Assembly: GCA_023461035.1 (NCBI GenBank) | Contig: JAEWOD010000038.1 | Coordinates: 1 to 46,395, forward strand | Length of the DNA stretch: 46,395 nt | DNA from: Bacteroidota bacterium | GTDB lineage: Bacteria; Bacteroidota; Bacteroidia; Flavobacteriales; Weeksellaceae | Reading direction: 5' to 3' | Part shown: positions 16,821 through 25,954 of the stretch, piece after piece | How the letters are laid out: every line of letters starts with the position of its first letter | Position numbering within the stretch: position 1 is the first letter of the stretch | The notes under the pieces: generated by a model | Seen by the model: the letters and a program-made list of their open reading frames with translations, nothing else | Databases searched by the model: none | What the model was told of the DNA's origin: nothing | Made by a program: the position numbers and the translations under genes

Positions 16821-17570
16821 ATGACAGGTAATATTTACTTAGAAGAGCTGATGAAGCAGCGTAACTTATCTCTAAACCTTTCTTTTTTTAATTCCTTTTT
16901 CAGACGAAGTCAAAAAAAACAAAATATACATGCTTCCCTTTCCGTGCCTCGTTCTGTACAGAACTGCGATGGGATCATTTTAAATAAAAAAACTATCAAG
17001 TCATTTTTATTCTCAACTGATATAGCTTTGGTCGAAAACAGTAATGCTGATGCTATTTTGGCCGTTTATCCATTTAAGCCTTCGCTACAAATTATGAAAA
17101 GCTTAATTGATTTTTCACAAAAACCTGTTATCTGCGGAATTGGTGGTGGCATCACAAAAGGGCAGGTTGCATTTCATATGGCAGAATCGGCAGAAGGCTT
17201 GGGTGCTGAAGCTGTTGTTGTCAACCAGCCCTTTCCAAACAAGGACATCGAAAAACTAAAAAAGAAAATATCAATACCTATTATTTCCAGCATTTCGACT
17301 TCTGACTTTGATTTCAAGTCGCGTATGAATGCTGGAGTAGATTATTTTCACATCACAGGAGGTATAAATACAATTGCCATTTTGGAACATTTAAAATACG
17401 GTCTTCCGGGATTTCCTTTGATTGCTACTGCCGGAAATACGCCGGATGCAGTAAAACATACAGTGCAAACAGGCGTAAAAGCAGTAGTACTCAGCCCTCC
17501 CTCAAGCAAAGAACTTTTCAGGGAAATGATGGACAACTACCGCAATGGCATTAACCGATTAAAATATTAA
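16821..17570 (+). CDS. TIM-barrel-fold protein of unknown function
   Basis: A 249-residue protein with alternating beta/alpha pattern and glycine-rich phosphate-binding-like loops: PVICGIGGGITKG near residue 110 and PLIATAGNTPDAVKHTV near 200. Other strand ends are AVVVNQPFPNK, PIISSISTSD and VDYFHITGG. The pattern recalls phosphate-binding TIM barrels such as those of nucleotide or histidine metabolism, but no family-specific catalytic signature is recognised. The stop overlaps the next ATG as TAATG, so it is translationally coupled to the cation:proton antiporter. A link to ion homeostasis is inferred from that coupling only. Confidence 0.75.
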   Translation: MTGNIYLEELMKQRNLSLNLSFFNSFFRRSQKKQNIHASLSVPRSVQNCDGIILNKKTIKSFLFSTDIALVENSNADAILAVYPFKPSLQIMKSLIDFSQKPVICGIGGGITKGQVAFHMAESAEGLGAEAVVVNQPFPNKDIEKLKKKISIPIISSISTSDFDFKSRMNAGVDYFHITGGINTIAILEHLKYGLPGFPLIATAGNTPDAVKHTVQTGVKAVVLSPPSSKELFREMMDNYRNGINRLKY

Positions 17571-19858
17571 TGTACATGAAAAAATACAAGAATCTTATCT
17601 TTTATTTTACCACAATCGGAGGATTTTCTGGAGTCATCTACTGGCTGTTAACGATCGGAGCAAAACTTGAAGCGGGGAGAAATGTGCTTACCCCTTCTAC
17701 AGAACAAACCCAATGGCAACAATTCCTGGATTCTTTTATGCATAATTTAGGGCATCCACTTGCATTGTTGCTCGCCCAAATACTGACCATCATTTTTGTG
17801 GCAAGAATTTTCGGATGGATCTGCACCAAAATAGGCCAGCCAACCGTAATCGGGGAAATGATTGCGGGAATTGTTCTTGGTCCTTCTTTGGTCGGAATGC
17901 ATTTTCCGGAATTTTCGGCCATGCTGTTCCCAAAAGAATCATTGGGAAATTTACAGTTCATCAGCCAGATAGGATTAATCTTGTTCATGTACATAGTGGG
18001 AATGGAACTTGACCTGAAAGTTCTGAGGAATAAAGCCCATGATGCGGTAGTGGTAAGCCATGCGAGCATAATATTTCCTTTTTTCCTGGGAGTTGGTCTG
18101 GCGTATTTTATTTACGGACAATTTGCCCCTTCCGATACCCAGTTTTCTGCTTTCGCATTATTTATAGGGATTTCCATGAGTATTACCGCATTTCCTGTCC
18201 TGGCAAGGATTGTGCAGGAAAGAGGGATTCATAAAACAAAACTCGGAACAATCGTTATTACTTGTGCTGCAGCAGACGACATTACTGCCTGGTGCATCCT
18301 GGCAGCTGTCATTGCCATTACAAAAGCCGGTTCGTTCGGCAGCTCAATTTTTGTCATCGTTCTGGCCATATTGTATGTGTTTGCAATGATCAAACTTGTA
18401 AAGCCTTTTCTTAAAAGGGTCGCCGATTCCAGCGGCGGCACTTCACATTTAAGCAAACCCATCATCGCTATTTTCTTTCTGACGCTAGTGATTTCGTCTT
18501 ATCTGACCGAAATTATAGGCATCCACGCTTTGTTCGGAGCTTTCATGGCAGGAGCTATCATGCCGGAAAATGCAAGATTCCGGAATATATTTATCGAAAA
18601 AGTAGAAGACGTTGCCCTGGTTTTATTCCTGCCTCTTTTCTTCGTATTTACGGGGCTAAGGACGCAGATCGGCCTGCTGGACGATCCTTCCCTATGGAAA
18701 ATGACAGGCCTGATTATCCTTGTGGCAGTTACCGGGAAATTCCTAGGCAGCGCATTGGCTGCTAAATTTGTCGGGCAGAACTGGGCAGACAGCCTGTCCA
18801 TCGGGGCGCTGATGAACACTCGGGGATTGATGGAACTCGTTGTTTTAAACATCGGCTACGATTTGGGAGTCCTCGGCCCTGAAATTTTTGCTATGATGGT
18901 CGTCATGGCTCTTGTAACCACTTTTATGACGGGGCCGGCTCTGGATCTAATTAACTGGATATTTAAACGAAACAGGCAAAAAGAAAATATACCGTCGGAA
19001 CTTAATGAGCTAAGTAAATACAAAATATTGTTTTGGTTTAATACAGCTGCTTCGGGGAAAGCATTGCTAAAACTGGCAAACGGTCTGACCCAAAAATTAA
19101 ATGGTAATTCCGTATTGACCGCATTGCATCTGGCTCCGGCAGATACACTTCATAATTTCGATATACATGAATACGAACAAAATATTTTCAAGCCTATTGC
19201 CGACGGAACTCATAACATCCAGCAAAATATCACCACTCTTTTTAAAGTTTCAAGTGAAATTGAAAACGATGTAACCGATGTAGCCAACAAAGGAAATTAT
19301 GATTTATTATTGATTGAACTAGGAAAATCCATTTATGAAGGCACTTTACTGGGGAGAGTTTTGGGCTTTACTACACGAATCATCAACCCGGAAAAACTTT
19401 TGCAAACGGTAACCCGCAGAGACAGTCTTTTTGATACGTCCATTTTTGATGAAAGAACAAAAATGATTCTTCACAGAGCCGAAACCACTGTTGGAATTTT
19501 TATCAATAAAGGTTTTGAAAAACCCGACAAAGTATTTATCCCCATCTTTACAAGTGATGATGCCAATCTAATTCAATATGCCCAGAAATTAATTCATAAT
19601 GCAGAATCACAGGTCGTAGTTTATGACTCGGTTGGATTGATTAAATCATTTGCCGAAATCAAGGAGCAGATAAGAGCAATTGAGCAGACCGCGCCAAATC
19701 ATATTTCGCTTCAAAACCAAAAAATAATCCAAAAAGAATTTTTACAAGACCAAGACCTGATGATAGTGAGTATGGAAAGCTGGAAAAAACTGATTGAGAC
19801 TAAAAGCATTTGGCTTTCAGAGATTCCTTCTGTTCTGATTATCTCAGAAAAGAAATAA
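17570..19858 (+). CDS. CPA2-family cation:proton antiporter with a cytosolic C-terminal domain
   Basis: A 762-residue membrane protein. The first helix is near residue 10, a soluble segment follows, and the antiporter core of about 12 helices spans residues 60-460. CPA2 signatures include GQPTVIGEMIAGIVLGPSL near residue 86, the ion-binding ITCAAADDITAWC near 228, and MNTRGLMELVVLNIGYDLG near 410. The C-terminal 280 residues resemble tandem universal-stress-protein-like domains (inference) instead of the RCK domain of Kef systems. ATG at 17570 shares one base with the stop of the TIM-barrel gene. The core looks more GC-rich than its neighbours, a possible sign of different ancestry. Confidence 0.9.
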   Translation: MYMKKYKNLIFYFTTIGGFSGVIYWLLTIGAKLEAGRNVLTPSTEQTQWQQFLDSFMHNLGHPLALLLAQILTIIFVARIFGWICTKIGQPTVIGEMIAGIVLGPSLVGMHFPEFSAMLFPKESLGNLQFISQIGLILFMYIVGMELDLKVLRNKAHDAVVVSHASIIFPFFLGVGLAYFIYGQFAPSDTQFSAFALFIGISMSITAFPVLARIVQERGIHKTKLGTIVITCAAADDITAWCILAAVIAITKAGSFGSSIFVIVLAILYVFAMIKLVKPFLKRVADSSGGTSHLSKPIIAIFFLTLVISSYLTEIIGIHALFGAFMAGAIMPENARFRNIFIEKVEDVALVLFLPLFFVFTGLRTQIGLLDDPSLWKMTGLIILVAVTGKFLGSALAAKFVGQNWADSLSIGALMNTRGLMELVVLNIGYDLGVLGPEIFAMMVVMALVTTFMTGPALDLINWIFKRNRQKENIPSELNELSKYKILFWFNTAASGKALLKLANGLTQKLNGNSVLTALHLAPADTLHNFDIHEYEQNIFKPIADGTHNIQQNITTLFKVSSEIENDVTDVANKGNYDLLLIELGKSIYEGTLLGRVLGFTTRIINPEKLLQTVTRRDSLFDTSIFDERTKMILHRAETTVGIFINKGFEKPDKVFIPIFTSDDANLIQYAQKLIHNAESQVVVYDSVGLIKSFAEIKEQIRAIEQTAPNHISLQNQKIIQKEFLQDQDLMIVSMESWKKLIETKSIWLSEIPSVLIISEKK

Positions 19859-19873
19859 ATTTACCTAAAATCA

Positions 19874-20350
19874 TCACATAACGGAAAAATGTCGAAACAT
19901 AAATCCGCCGCCGATTCCGACGGAAATAAATGGAAATCCTTGATTGAGCGGCATCAAATATTCGTATCCGACTTTTAAATTAAGAAGAGATAAAAGTTCA
20001 AAATAAATATGCGGAGTAATGCGAAACTGGTTTTCAAATTCTGGGTTGAAATCAAATAAATAACCTGCATTCAGATTGGCCGAAACCAAAAAATCTTTGG
20101 TTTTATTATCCACCAAATAATACGCAAATCCCAATTGTGGAGCCAGTCCTGAAGGTACTTCTTCATTTTTGGTGGTATAATCTGCTCCGGCATAAAAATC
20201 ATAAGGCTTTTCCTTGTCAAACAGAAAAGGATAGTTGACCGTTGCCTGAAACATCCCTCTTTTTTCGTATTTGAATCCGGCACTGATGATTTGGGCTTGA
20301 ATTAAACTTCCTAAGAATAATAATGATATTTTAATATGAAATAAATTCAT
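19874..20350 (-). CDS. Small outer-membrane beta-barrel-like protein
   Basis: A 158-residue protein with a signal peptide (MNLFHIKISLLFLGSLIQAQ). It has alternating hydrophobic/polar strands with aromatic ends (for example FDFYAGADYTTK, DFLVSANLNAGYLFDF, PFISVGIGGGFMFRHFSVM), as in small outer-membrane barrels. The function is unknown. The start is ATG 20348-20350; a TTG two codons upstream is less likely. It lies 9 bp after the stop of the small membrane protein gene, so the two are co-transcribed. Confidence 0.75.
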   Translation of the reverse strand: MNLFHIKISLLFLGSLIQAQIISAGFKYEKRGMFQATVNYPFLFDKEKPYDFYAGADYTTKNEEVPSGLAPQLGFAYYLVDNKTKDFLVSANLNAGYLFDFNPEFENQFRITPHIYFELLSLLNLKVGYEYLMPLNQGFPFISVGIGGGFMFRHFSVM

Positions 20351-20359
20351 TTTCAAAGA

Positions 20360-20671
20360 TTACATGATATTAAAATTGCTAGAATCCGTTACAAACAGAA
20401 TGGTTTTCAGAATCAAAAAAATATTTAACAAACAAAAGAAAACCACCAGCAGACTCAGGGCATTGTTTTCTTCCTCTCTCCATTTCAACAAAGCTCGGAT
20501 ACAAAAAAACAAAGCCAAAGGCGGAAGAAATAGGTGTATAAAAACTGAAAGCAAAGCCATTTCTTTGCCTAAGCCGCCAAATCCGAATTCTAAATTCAAA
20601 TAATTTAAAAATGAAAAAACAGATAAAATTGCAGCAATAAAATAAACTGATTTTTTTGGTGCTCTACTCAT
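20360..20671 (-). CDS. Small integral membrane protein
   Basis: A 103-residue protein with three predicted membrane helices (residues about 9-25, 38-62 and 72-94) and a short basic N-terminus (MSRAPKKS). No family recognised. It precedes the beta-barrel-like gene at 19874 in the same direction. A palindrome CCCTGAAATCAGGG lies 36 bp upstream of its start. Confidence 0.65.
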   Translation of the reverse strand: MSRAPKKSVYFIAAILSVFSFLNYLNLEFGFGGLGKEMALLSVFIHLFLPPLALFFCIRALLKWREEENNALSLLVVFFCLLNIFLILKTILFVTDSSNFNIM

Positions 20672-20707
20672 AACGCAAATATATTTCCAACCTCTCTTCT
20701 ATTTCAT

Positions 20708-20721
20708 CCCTGAAATCAGGG
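20708..20721. promoter_or_regulatory. Dyad CCCTGAAATCAGGG, copy 1
   Basis: Two 6-bp inverted arms (CCCTGA/TCAGGG) around AA. It lies between the start of the small membrane protein gene (20671) and the stop of the TPR histidine kinase gene (20725), both on the minus strand. Identical 14-mers occur at 24206-24219 and 25958-25971. It could be an operator or a small transcription-ending hairpin. Confidence 0.5.
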
Positions 20722-20724
20722 AAT

Positions 20725-22683
20725 TTACATAGGGCAGATTACATAGACTGAAGTTCCGCTTCCTTTCACAGAAGAAATTTCCAGGTTTCCTTTTAGATAA
20801 TTAATCCGATGCCGGAGATTTGTCAATCCGGAACCTTGAGATTCTGTTTTTTCGTCAAATCCGGTTCCGTCATCTTCCACAGTTAAAAAGAGTTCATTTT
20901 CCCTTTGCTGAAGTTGAACCAGGATTTCCTCCGCCTCGGAATGTTTTATCGCATTATTGATAAGTTCCTGCGCAATCCGATAGAACATCAGTTCTTTTTC
21001 TTTGTCGGAATGATTTTTCACATTCACCGACTGGAACTCAATTTTTAAATCCTGTCCCGACAAACGGGAACAATATTGATTCAAAGCTTCAGAAAGTCCA
21101 TATTTTTCCAAAAGATCGGGTAAAAGACTTTGGGAGACCAATCGCATCTCCGTAATAGCATGATCCAGGTCTGACTTAAGTTCAGATTCAAGTTCCGAAC
21201 TTCCGTAATTCGAATTTTGAAAAATAGTGTTTAGTTTTAATTTAATTCCGGAAAGCAATCCGCCCAAACCATCATGTAAATCCCGTCCCAATCGTTGGCG
21301 CTCAGATTCGGCACCTTTCATCAATGAAGAAAGCATTTCTATCTGATGTTTATGTTCCAGCTGAGACAATTCGTATTGATGCAAATCCTTTTCCTGCTGA
21401 TTAATTCTCTTTTGGTTTTTACTGTTTCGATAGAGCAAAAATGCCAGCACAAATAAAATCAGGATAGCCGCCACCGAACCCAAAAGCCAAGTTGTATTCT
21501 GACGAAGTTTCCAGTCTTTTCGTTCGTTATCATGTTGAAGTTCTGCTATTTCTGTTTCTTTTTGTGCCGATTGAAATTCGGCTTCCAAAGTGTGTAAACG
21601 CTGTACAATCGTCTTTTGGTCAATGCTGTCTTTCAAATTGGAATATTCCAACATGTACTGATACGCCTGTTCCGGATTTCCGATTTTATGTTCCAAATCG
21701 GCTAAATTTTCCAACGAACTCAAAGTGCTCTGAGGATAATTATACCGTTTGGTATCTTCGTAATATTGTTTCAGGTAATGAAGGGAGTTCCGGTAATCTC
21801 CTTTTTGAAAATAAGCATGTGCAATACCTGAAACAGCATTCATTTTATAGGTATATTCCTTGTATTTTTCTGCCACTTTCAAGGCCGACTGATTGTCCTG
21901 AATAGATGCGTCAAAATTTCCTTTGGCCAGATTGTATTCCGCTTTCAGATTGTAATAAAGTGCCCATTGTCGCAAGGTATCCTTTTGTTGTTCCAAAGTG
22001 GATTTGGCAATCTCAAGGTATTTTTGCATTTCATCCAGATTTTCAAGCTGATAGGCAACCATCACCAGATTAAGTGCCGAATTTCCTAAATTTCTTGATT
22101 CCTTTCGGGAATCTATTTGAGTGTGATAACTTTTAAGAAAATACTCATTTGCTTTTTCAAATTGCCCGTTGTCATAAAAAATCAATCCTAAATTCCCATA
22201 AATGGTATTCAAAGATATGGTGTCTTTGTATTTTTCCATTGTTGGAATGATTTTCAGGTAAACTTCTTGTTCGTTGACCTTGTTACCATTCAATCCGGAG
22301 AGTAAAGCTTTCAACATAGAAGCCCTTGCCATTCCCCATTCTCTGTCTTTTGGAAATTTAATTTCAGAAAAACGCTGATAGGCTTCATCCACTAATTTTT
22401 TTGCGGTTTCCAAATCATTTTTTCCGAAATAATAATTTGATTTCGCAATGAGCAAATTACCTTTTGTAAATTGGTAAGGATGTTTTTTTAGTTTCAGTTC
22501 GGCCTCTTTAATCATTTCAAAAATCTGCAACGAATCCTGAATTCTCATGTTTTTAACTCGGCTGATTAACTCTTCTAGTTCCAAACTGTCCTTCTGAAAG
22601 TTTGAAATGCTTTGCGCTTCCAGTCGATTTAGACTTTGAAATAAAATTACCCATAAAAAGATTAATACATAAACTAACCTCAT
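20725..22683 (-). CDS. TPR-containing sensor histidine kinase (HisKA_3 / NarL partner type)
   Basis: A 652-residue membrane kinase. A signal peptide (to about residue 24) precedes a periplasmic domain of about 350 residues with tetratricopeptide repeats (for example NLGLIFYDNGQFEKANEYFL). A membrane helix follows near residues 399-418, then a coiled linker, the HisKA_3 motif ERQRLGRDLHDGLGGLLSGI (His near residue 470) and an HATPase domain ending DDGTGFD...GSGLTNLRHRI. This layout is common in Bacteroidota. The start is ATG 22681-22683. It is divergent from a NarL-type regulator, with 66 bp between them. Confidence 0.92.
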   Translation of the reverse strand: MRLVYVLIFLWVILFQSLNRLEAQSISNFQKDSLELEELISRVKNMRIQDSLQIFEMIKEAELKLKKHPYQFTKGNLLIAKSNYYFGKNDLETAKKLVDEAYQRFSEIKFPKDREWGMARASMLKALLSGLNGNKVNEQEVYLKIIPTMEKYKDTISLNTIYGNLGLIFYDNGQFEKANEYFLKSYHTQIDSRKESRNLGNSALNLVMVAYQLENLDEMQKYLEIAKSTLEQQKDTLRQWALYYNLKAEYNLAKGNFDASIQDNQSALKVAEKYKEYTYKMNAVSGIAHAYFQKGDYRNSLHYLKQYYEDTKRYNYPQSTLSSLENLADLEHKIGNPEQAYQYMLEYSNLKDSIDQKTIVQRLHTLEAEFQSAQKETEIAELQHDNERKDWKLRQNTTWLLGSVAAILILFVLAFLLYRNSKNQKRINQQEKDLHQYELSQLEHKHQIEMLSSLMKGAESERQRLGRDLHDGLGGLLSGIKLKLNTIFQNSNYGSSELESELKSDLDHAITEMRLVSQSLLPDLLEKYGLSEALNQYCSRLSGQDLKIEFQSVNVKNHSDKEKELMFYRIAQELINNAIKHSEAEEILVQLQQRENELFLTVEDDGTGFDEKTESQGSGLTNLRHRINYLKGNLEISSVKGSGTSVYVICPM

Positions 22684-22749
22684 CAATTAAAAAAATTTCA
22701 TTAATTTGACTTTATAAACTTATAAATTTTAACTCAAACTCATTTCGGA

Positions 22750-23373
22750 TTGAAAATAAAAATTGTAATCACAGATGACCACCCCATTGTCACCCAGGGA
22801 TTTAAACATTTTTTATCTACGGAACCCGACATTGATGTCCTTGCCAGCTTTTCCGGTGGTGAGGATTTACTGAATTGGCTTTCAGAAAACACTACCGATA
22901 TTTTGTTGTTAGACATTTATCTCCAAGATGGAAATGGCTTGGAGCTTTGCCGGGAAATTTCAGAACAATACCCCGAAATCGGTATCATTGCAATAAGCGG
23001 TCAAGACGAAGGAATCGTCATTTCGCAAATGCTCCAAAATGGTGCTTTGGGATATGTTCTGAAAAACGCTGAAAGCGAGGAAATTACAGACGCTATCCGA
23101 TCTGTTTTCCGTGGTGAAAAATATTTATGCAAAAGAACCCGTGAATCACTCCAAAAACTGGATAAACAACTGACCAAAATCCCGAAAATAACCCGCCGTG
23201 AAAAGGAAGTTCTACTTTTGATTGCGGAAGGACTAACCACTTCTGAAATAGCCGATAAATTATTCATCAGTACGCATACGGTAGAAAGCCATCGTAAAAA
23301 TCTGATGGAAAAATTTGAAGTAAAGAGCATGACTTCTGTGATCAGTAAGGTAAAAAGTCTTGGATTGATTTAA
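22750..23373 (+). CDS. Response regulator, NarL/LuxR type
   Basis: A 207-residue regulator: receiver domain with the acidic pair in VITDDHP, phospho-acceptor Asp in ILLLDIYLQDGNG near residue 55 and Lys in YVLKNAESEE near 105; then a LuxR helix-turn-helix, ITRREKEVLLLIAEG and STHTVESHRKNLMEKF, near 147-190. It is the expected partner of the divergent TPR kinase. The only workable start is TTG 22750 directly before KIKIVITDDHP. The CCCTGAAATCAGGG dyads nearby are candidate targets, untested. Confidence 0.92.
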   Translation: MKIKIVITDDHPIVTQGFKHFLSTEPDIDVLASFSGGEDLLNWLSENTTDILLLDIYLQDGNGLELCREISEQYPEIGIIAISGQDEGIVISQMLQNGALGYVLKNAESEEITDAIRSVFRGEKYLCKRTRESLQKLDKQLTKIPKITRREKEVLLLIAEGLTTSEIADKLFISTHTVESHRKNLMEKFEVKSMTSVISKVKSLGLI

Positions 23374-23374
23374 A

Positions 23375-23456
23375 CTTAGAAACTGTTTAAATTTTACCAA
23401 AATTTATTTTTATGGCTCTTAAAGATCTCTTTGCTAAATTTTAATCTCCTTTTGAG
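23375..23456 (-). repeat. Dispersed palindromic repeat, copy B (long form, inverted)
   Basis: Reverse-strand counterpart of copy A at 82-166: TAAGAGCC, hairpin with TTTTGGTAAAATT and the outer arm AAAATTTAGCAAAGA are all shared. It fills the gap between the convergent genes ending at 23373 and 23441. Its outer arm encodes the last codons (Ser-Lys-Gly-Asp-stop) of the minus-strand gene. Confidence 0.8.
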
Positions 23457-23863
23457 TGAATTTTTTCTTCCAGAAATTTTATGAATTCTTCCATATCGTC
23501 TTTGTTATGCTGATTCAGTGGAATCCATAGTTTCTTCTCTTTTTCTTCAGATAGAAAGTACAATCTCTTCATATTTTTGTTTTTGTCCTCGATCCGGATT
23601 AAATCTTTGTATCGAATCAGATGAAGAGGCGCAGCAGGCGCAAACTTCAGTTCCATATAGTCCTCATACAATTTTATCGTATCACGGTTTTTATTGATTA
23701 AACTGATGACAACCAGAAACACGGATATTCCAACACCCGGTAAAAACATAGGTTGCATAGTTATCAAAAAACTAATCAGTGAAATAAGAGCCAAAGCCGA
23801 ACCGGCATAAAGAGGTAAATCAATCGCCGAATCTTTCATTTGATAATTCTTAATTGTTTTCAT
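23441..23863 (-). CDS. Membrane protein with a PH-like cytosolic tail
   Basis: A 140-residue protein with two closely spaced membrane helices (residues about 19-35 and 42-58) followed by a soluble region of about 80 residues (EDYMELKFAPAAPLHLIRYK..RIEDKNKN..YFLSEEKEKKLWIPL) whose strand pattern resembles bacterial PH/YdbT-like domains. The function is unknown. The start is ATG 23861-23863, which overlaps the upstream membrane gene by 14 bp. The C-terminal four residues come from a dispersed repeat. Confidence 0.7.
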   Translation of the reverse strand: MKTIKNYQMKDSAIDLPLYAGSALALISLISFLITMQPMFLPGVGISVFLVVISLINKNRDTIKLYEDYMELKFAPAAPLHLIRYKDLIRIEDKNKNMKRLYFLSEEKEKKLWIPLNQHNKDDMEEFIKFLEEKIHSKGD

Positions 23864-24158
23864 TTCCAATTGTATTTATTTCTGAAAAAAAATCTTTTTG
23901 TTTTAGTTTATTCAATATGCTTCTCGCACCAATAATGCCAATGATTCCTATGGGAATAAAAGCGAAACTGCCTATCATAAATACAATTGCACCCGCTTTG
24001 ACTTTGTCTGAAATAATTAAAATTATCCCTACAACATTCAACAATACAAAGGGCAATGTGAAATAAAATAAAAATATTTCGGGTTGAGCCAATTGGATCA
24101 GGCAAATCAAGGTATGAATGCCCAAAGCAATCCACATTCTGTAATCTATTTTTTCCAT
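23850..24158 (-). CDS. Small integral membrane protein
   Basis: A 102-residue protein with three predicted membrane helices (residues about 9-22, 28-50 and 55-78) and a charged tail. The last helix, IGSFAFIPIGIIGIIGARSI, is glycine-rich. No family recognised. The gene overlaps the next gene's start by 14 bp, so the two are translationally coupled. A dyad CCCTGAAATCAGGG lies about 48 bp upstream of the start. Confidence 0.7.
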   Translation of the reverse strand: MEKIDYRMWIALGIHTLICLIQLAQPEIFLFYFTLPFVLLNVVGIILIISDKVKAGAIVFMIGSFAFIPIGIIGIIGARSILNKLKQKDFFSEINTIGNENN

Positions 24159-24202
24159 TGTTCTAATTTATTTCAAAATTAAGCAGTAAAATAGTCGTTC
24201 GA

Positions 24203-24227
24203 AATCCCTGAAATCAGGGGTTTTGAA
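24203..24227. promoter_or_regulatory. Dyad CCCTGAAATCAGGG, copy 2
   Basis: The 14-bp dyad at 24206-24219 sits in a longer conserved stretch, AATCCCTGAAATCAGGGG followed by TTTTGA, shared with copy 3. It lies between a start codon (24158) and a stop codon (24295) of minus-strand genes. Confidence 0.5.
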
Positions 24228-24294
24228 GATGAGGATATTTGAGACAAATCGAATATTTTCCGTTAAAAAAATCATTGTCAGGTTCTGCTATCTT

Positions 24295-25575
24295 TTACTT
24301 TAAAACTTCAAAGTCTTTGTATTGCTCTTCTACTATTTTATTGGTCATAACCTTTATTGAACTGATTTCATCAGTCACAATATTCCAATGATAACTCACG
24401 GCATAATCCCGAAAGAAAAACTGAATTTCCCAATTCGATTTATCCAATTTTTGACTGTGCATACCATAAACTGCTACTATAGAATTCAATATATAATCTA
24501 TTCCAAAATCGTATCCGACGTTTCTTTTATAAAAATAAATGGTTGAATATATGAGCGATATATTTGTCAATCCGTCAATTTCAAAGGCGGGCAGAAATAA
24601 TTTATATCCATTGTCCTCTTTTTGAAATGAAGACAAGATATCATTCTTTACGTTCAGTTCTTCGTAAGGAAATGTTTGAAAATATGCTAAGTCAATAGGT
24701 GGATTTTTAGACAATTCCTGATTGCGTAGTTTGATATATTTTTTCTGATTAATCCTATAAAACTCTTCAATTTCATTCATGAAAAAATCATCAGTATCCG
24801 GTTCTTGGTCATATAATTTCCAACGATAGCTATTTAAATCATTAGTCAATTGTTGCAATTTTGTATAGGTCTTAGGAAACTGATTGTTGAGCCATCCAAA
24901 AATTTGTTTTTTGCCTTCATAGATCCAAAAATCGGAAACTGAGATCCGGTTAGTAGCTACGTTCCATTTGAACTTTAAAGCAAAGATCCGGTTGACCAAA
25001 GTAATTTGCCATTCATCACCTTGAATCAAATCTGCAAACCATAAATCTCCAAAAAACAATTTACTACTTAACTCTTTATTACTTATACCTTTTTGATTTA
25101 ACAAGTAACTAAAAATGGAAAATGTAGGGATAAAAGATCTGGTATCCGTTAGCTGAAATGTTTGAATATTTACTAAATCTGATAATAGATCTAAATCTAT
25201 ATTGAACTCCGCATCTTTAAAAACAGCATTTAAATTCTCAACTTTTTGATAGCCGGGCAATGTTTCGGGTGCTGGCTCATAGCGCTCCAAATCTGCTTTT
25301 CTCAAACCAATATACCTCTCTTTATTAAACTGATAGAATTCATCCATATACTTATAAATCTGATGATTGAGCATATTATCAGGATTTTTATCCTCACTGC
25401 GTGTCCATTGTTCAAAATCAACTGCTTTTTGTCTTTGGTATGGTTTCATCCAGCCGTTTACTTCTTTACGAAGCTGAGTCAATTCTTTTTCCAAGTCTGA
25501 ATTTTGTCCCTGACAAAAGCAAAAACTTGTAAAAAACAAAAAACCGACTAAAAACCTAAGTATTTGTAAAATCAT
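24295..25575 (-). CDS. Exported protein with an internally duplicated domain
   Basis: A 426-residue protein with a signal peptide (MILQILRFLVGFLFFTSFCF). The two halves are related: YMDEFYQFNKERYIGLRKADL near residue 76 matches EIEEFYRINQKKYIKLRNQEL near 264, and FALKFKWNVATNRISV near 196 matches YAVSYHWNIVTDEISS near 390. The function is unknown. Its ATG overlaps the stop of the upstream lipoprotein gene as ATGA. Confidence 0.7.
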   Translation of the reverse strand: MILQILRFLVGFLFFTSFCFCQGQNSDLEKELTQLRKEVNGWMKPYQRQKAVDFEQWTRSEDKNPDNMLNHQIYKYMDEFYQFNKERYIGLRKADLERYEPAPETLPGYQKVENLNAVFKDAEFNIDLDLLSDLVNIQTFQLTDTRSFIPTFSIFSYLLNQKGISNKELSSKLFFGDLWFADLIQGDEWQITLVNRIFALKFKWNVATNRISVSDFWIYEGKKQIFGWLNNQFPKTYTKLQQLTNDLNSYRWKLYDQEPDTDDFFMNEIEEFYRINQKKYIKLRNQELSKNPPIDLAYFQTFPYEELNVKNDILSSFQKEDNGYKLFLPAFEIDGLTNISLIYSTIYFYKRNVGYDFGIDYILNSIVAVYGMHSQKLDKSNWEIQFFFRDYAVSYHWNIVTDEISSIKVMTNKIVEEQYKDFEVLK

Positions 25576-25901
25576 AATGAATTGATTTTGTTTAAATAAA
25601 TTTTAATTGTATCAGATTTTTTAGGCTCTTTTATATGAATTGTTTTATAACCTTCTGCTCTTATATTTGCTTCAATTCTCGGACATTTACTTCCTCCTTT
25701 TAAATAAGCCGAAAAATTCCCCAAACTATCAGATTTAAAATCACGCCGATTATTTTCATTCATAACCGAAATGGTTGCTCCTACAATCGGCTTTTGAGTT
25801 TCACTATCTTTAATAATCCCATTTAAAACCCGCATACAACTACAGGAAGTAATCAGACTTCCCAAGAAAATCAATAGAATTATATGTATAAATTTTTTCA
25901 T
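25572..25901 (-). CDS. Lipoprotein with a carboxypeptidase-regulatory-like domain
   Basis: A 109-residue protein: lipobox at LGSLITSCSC (the first Cys should be lipidated), then one beta-sandwich domain of the carboxypeptidase-regulatory type: GIIKDSETQKPIVGATISV near residue 28, DSLGNFSAYL near 58. Such domains are common on Bacteroidota surface lipoproteins. The start is ATG 25899-25901, directly before KKFIHIILL; an in-frame upstream start would add nine residues before the signal. It is coupled to the duplicated-domain gene by an ATGA overlap. Confidence 0.8.
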   Translation of the reverse strand: MKKFIHIILLIFLGSLITSCSCMRVLNGIIKDSETQKPIVGATISVMNENNRRDFKSDSLGNFSAYLKGGSKCPRIEANIRAEGYKTIHIKEPKKSDTIKIYLNKINSL

Positions 25902-25954
25902 TTTAAAGTCAATCAATATTTGATTCAAAATTAAAAATGGCGACCCAGACCAAA

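Noticed and set aside
18499..18852. Frame antisense to the antiporter
   Set aside because: Explained by the codon pattern of the membrane protein on the other strand.
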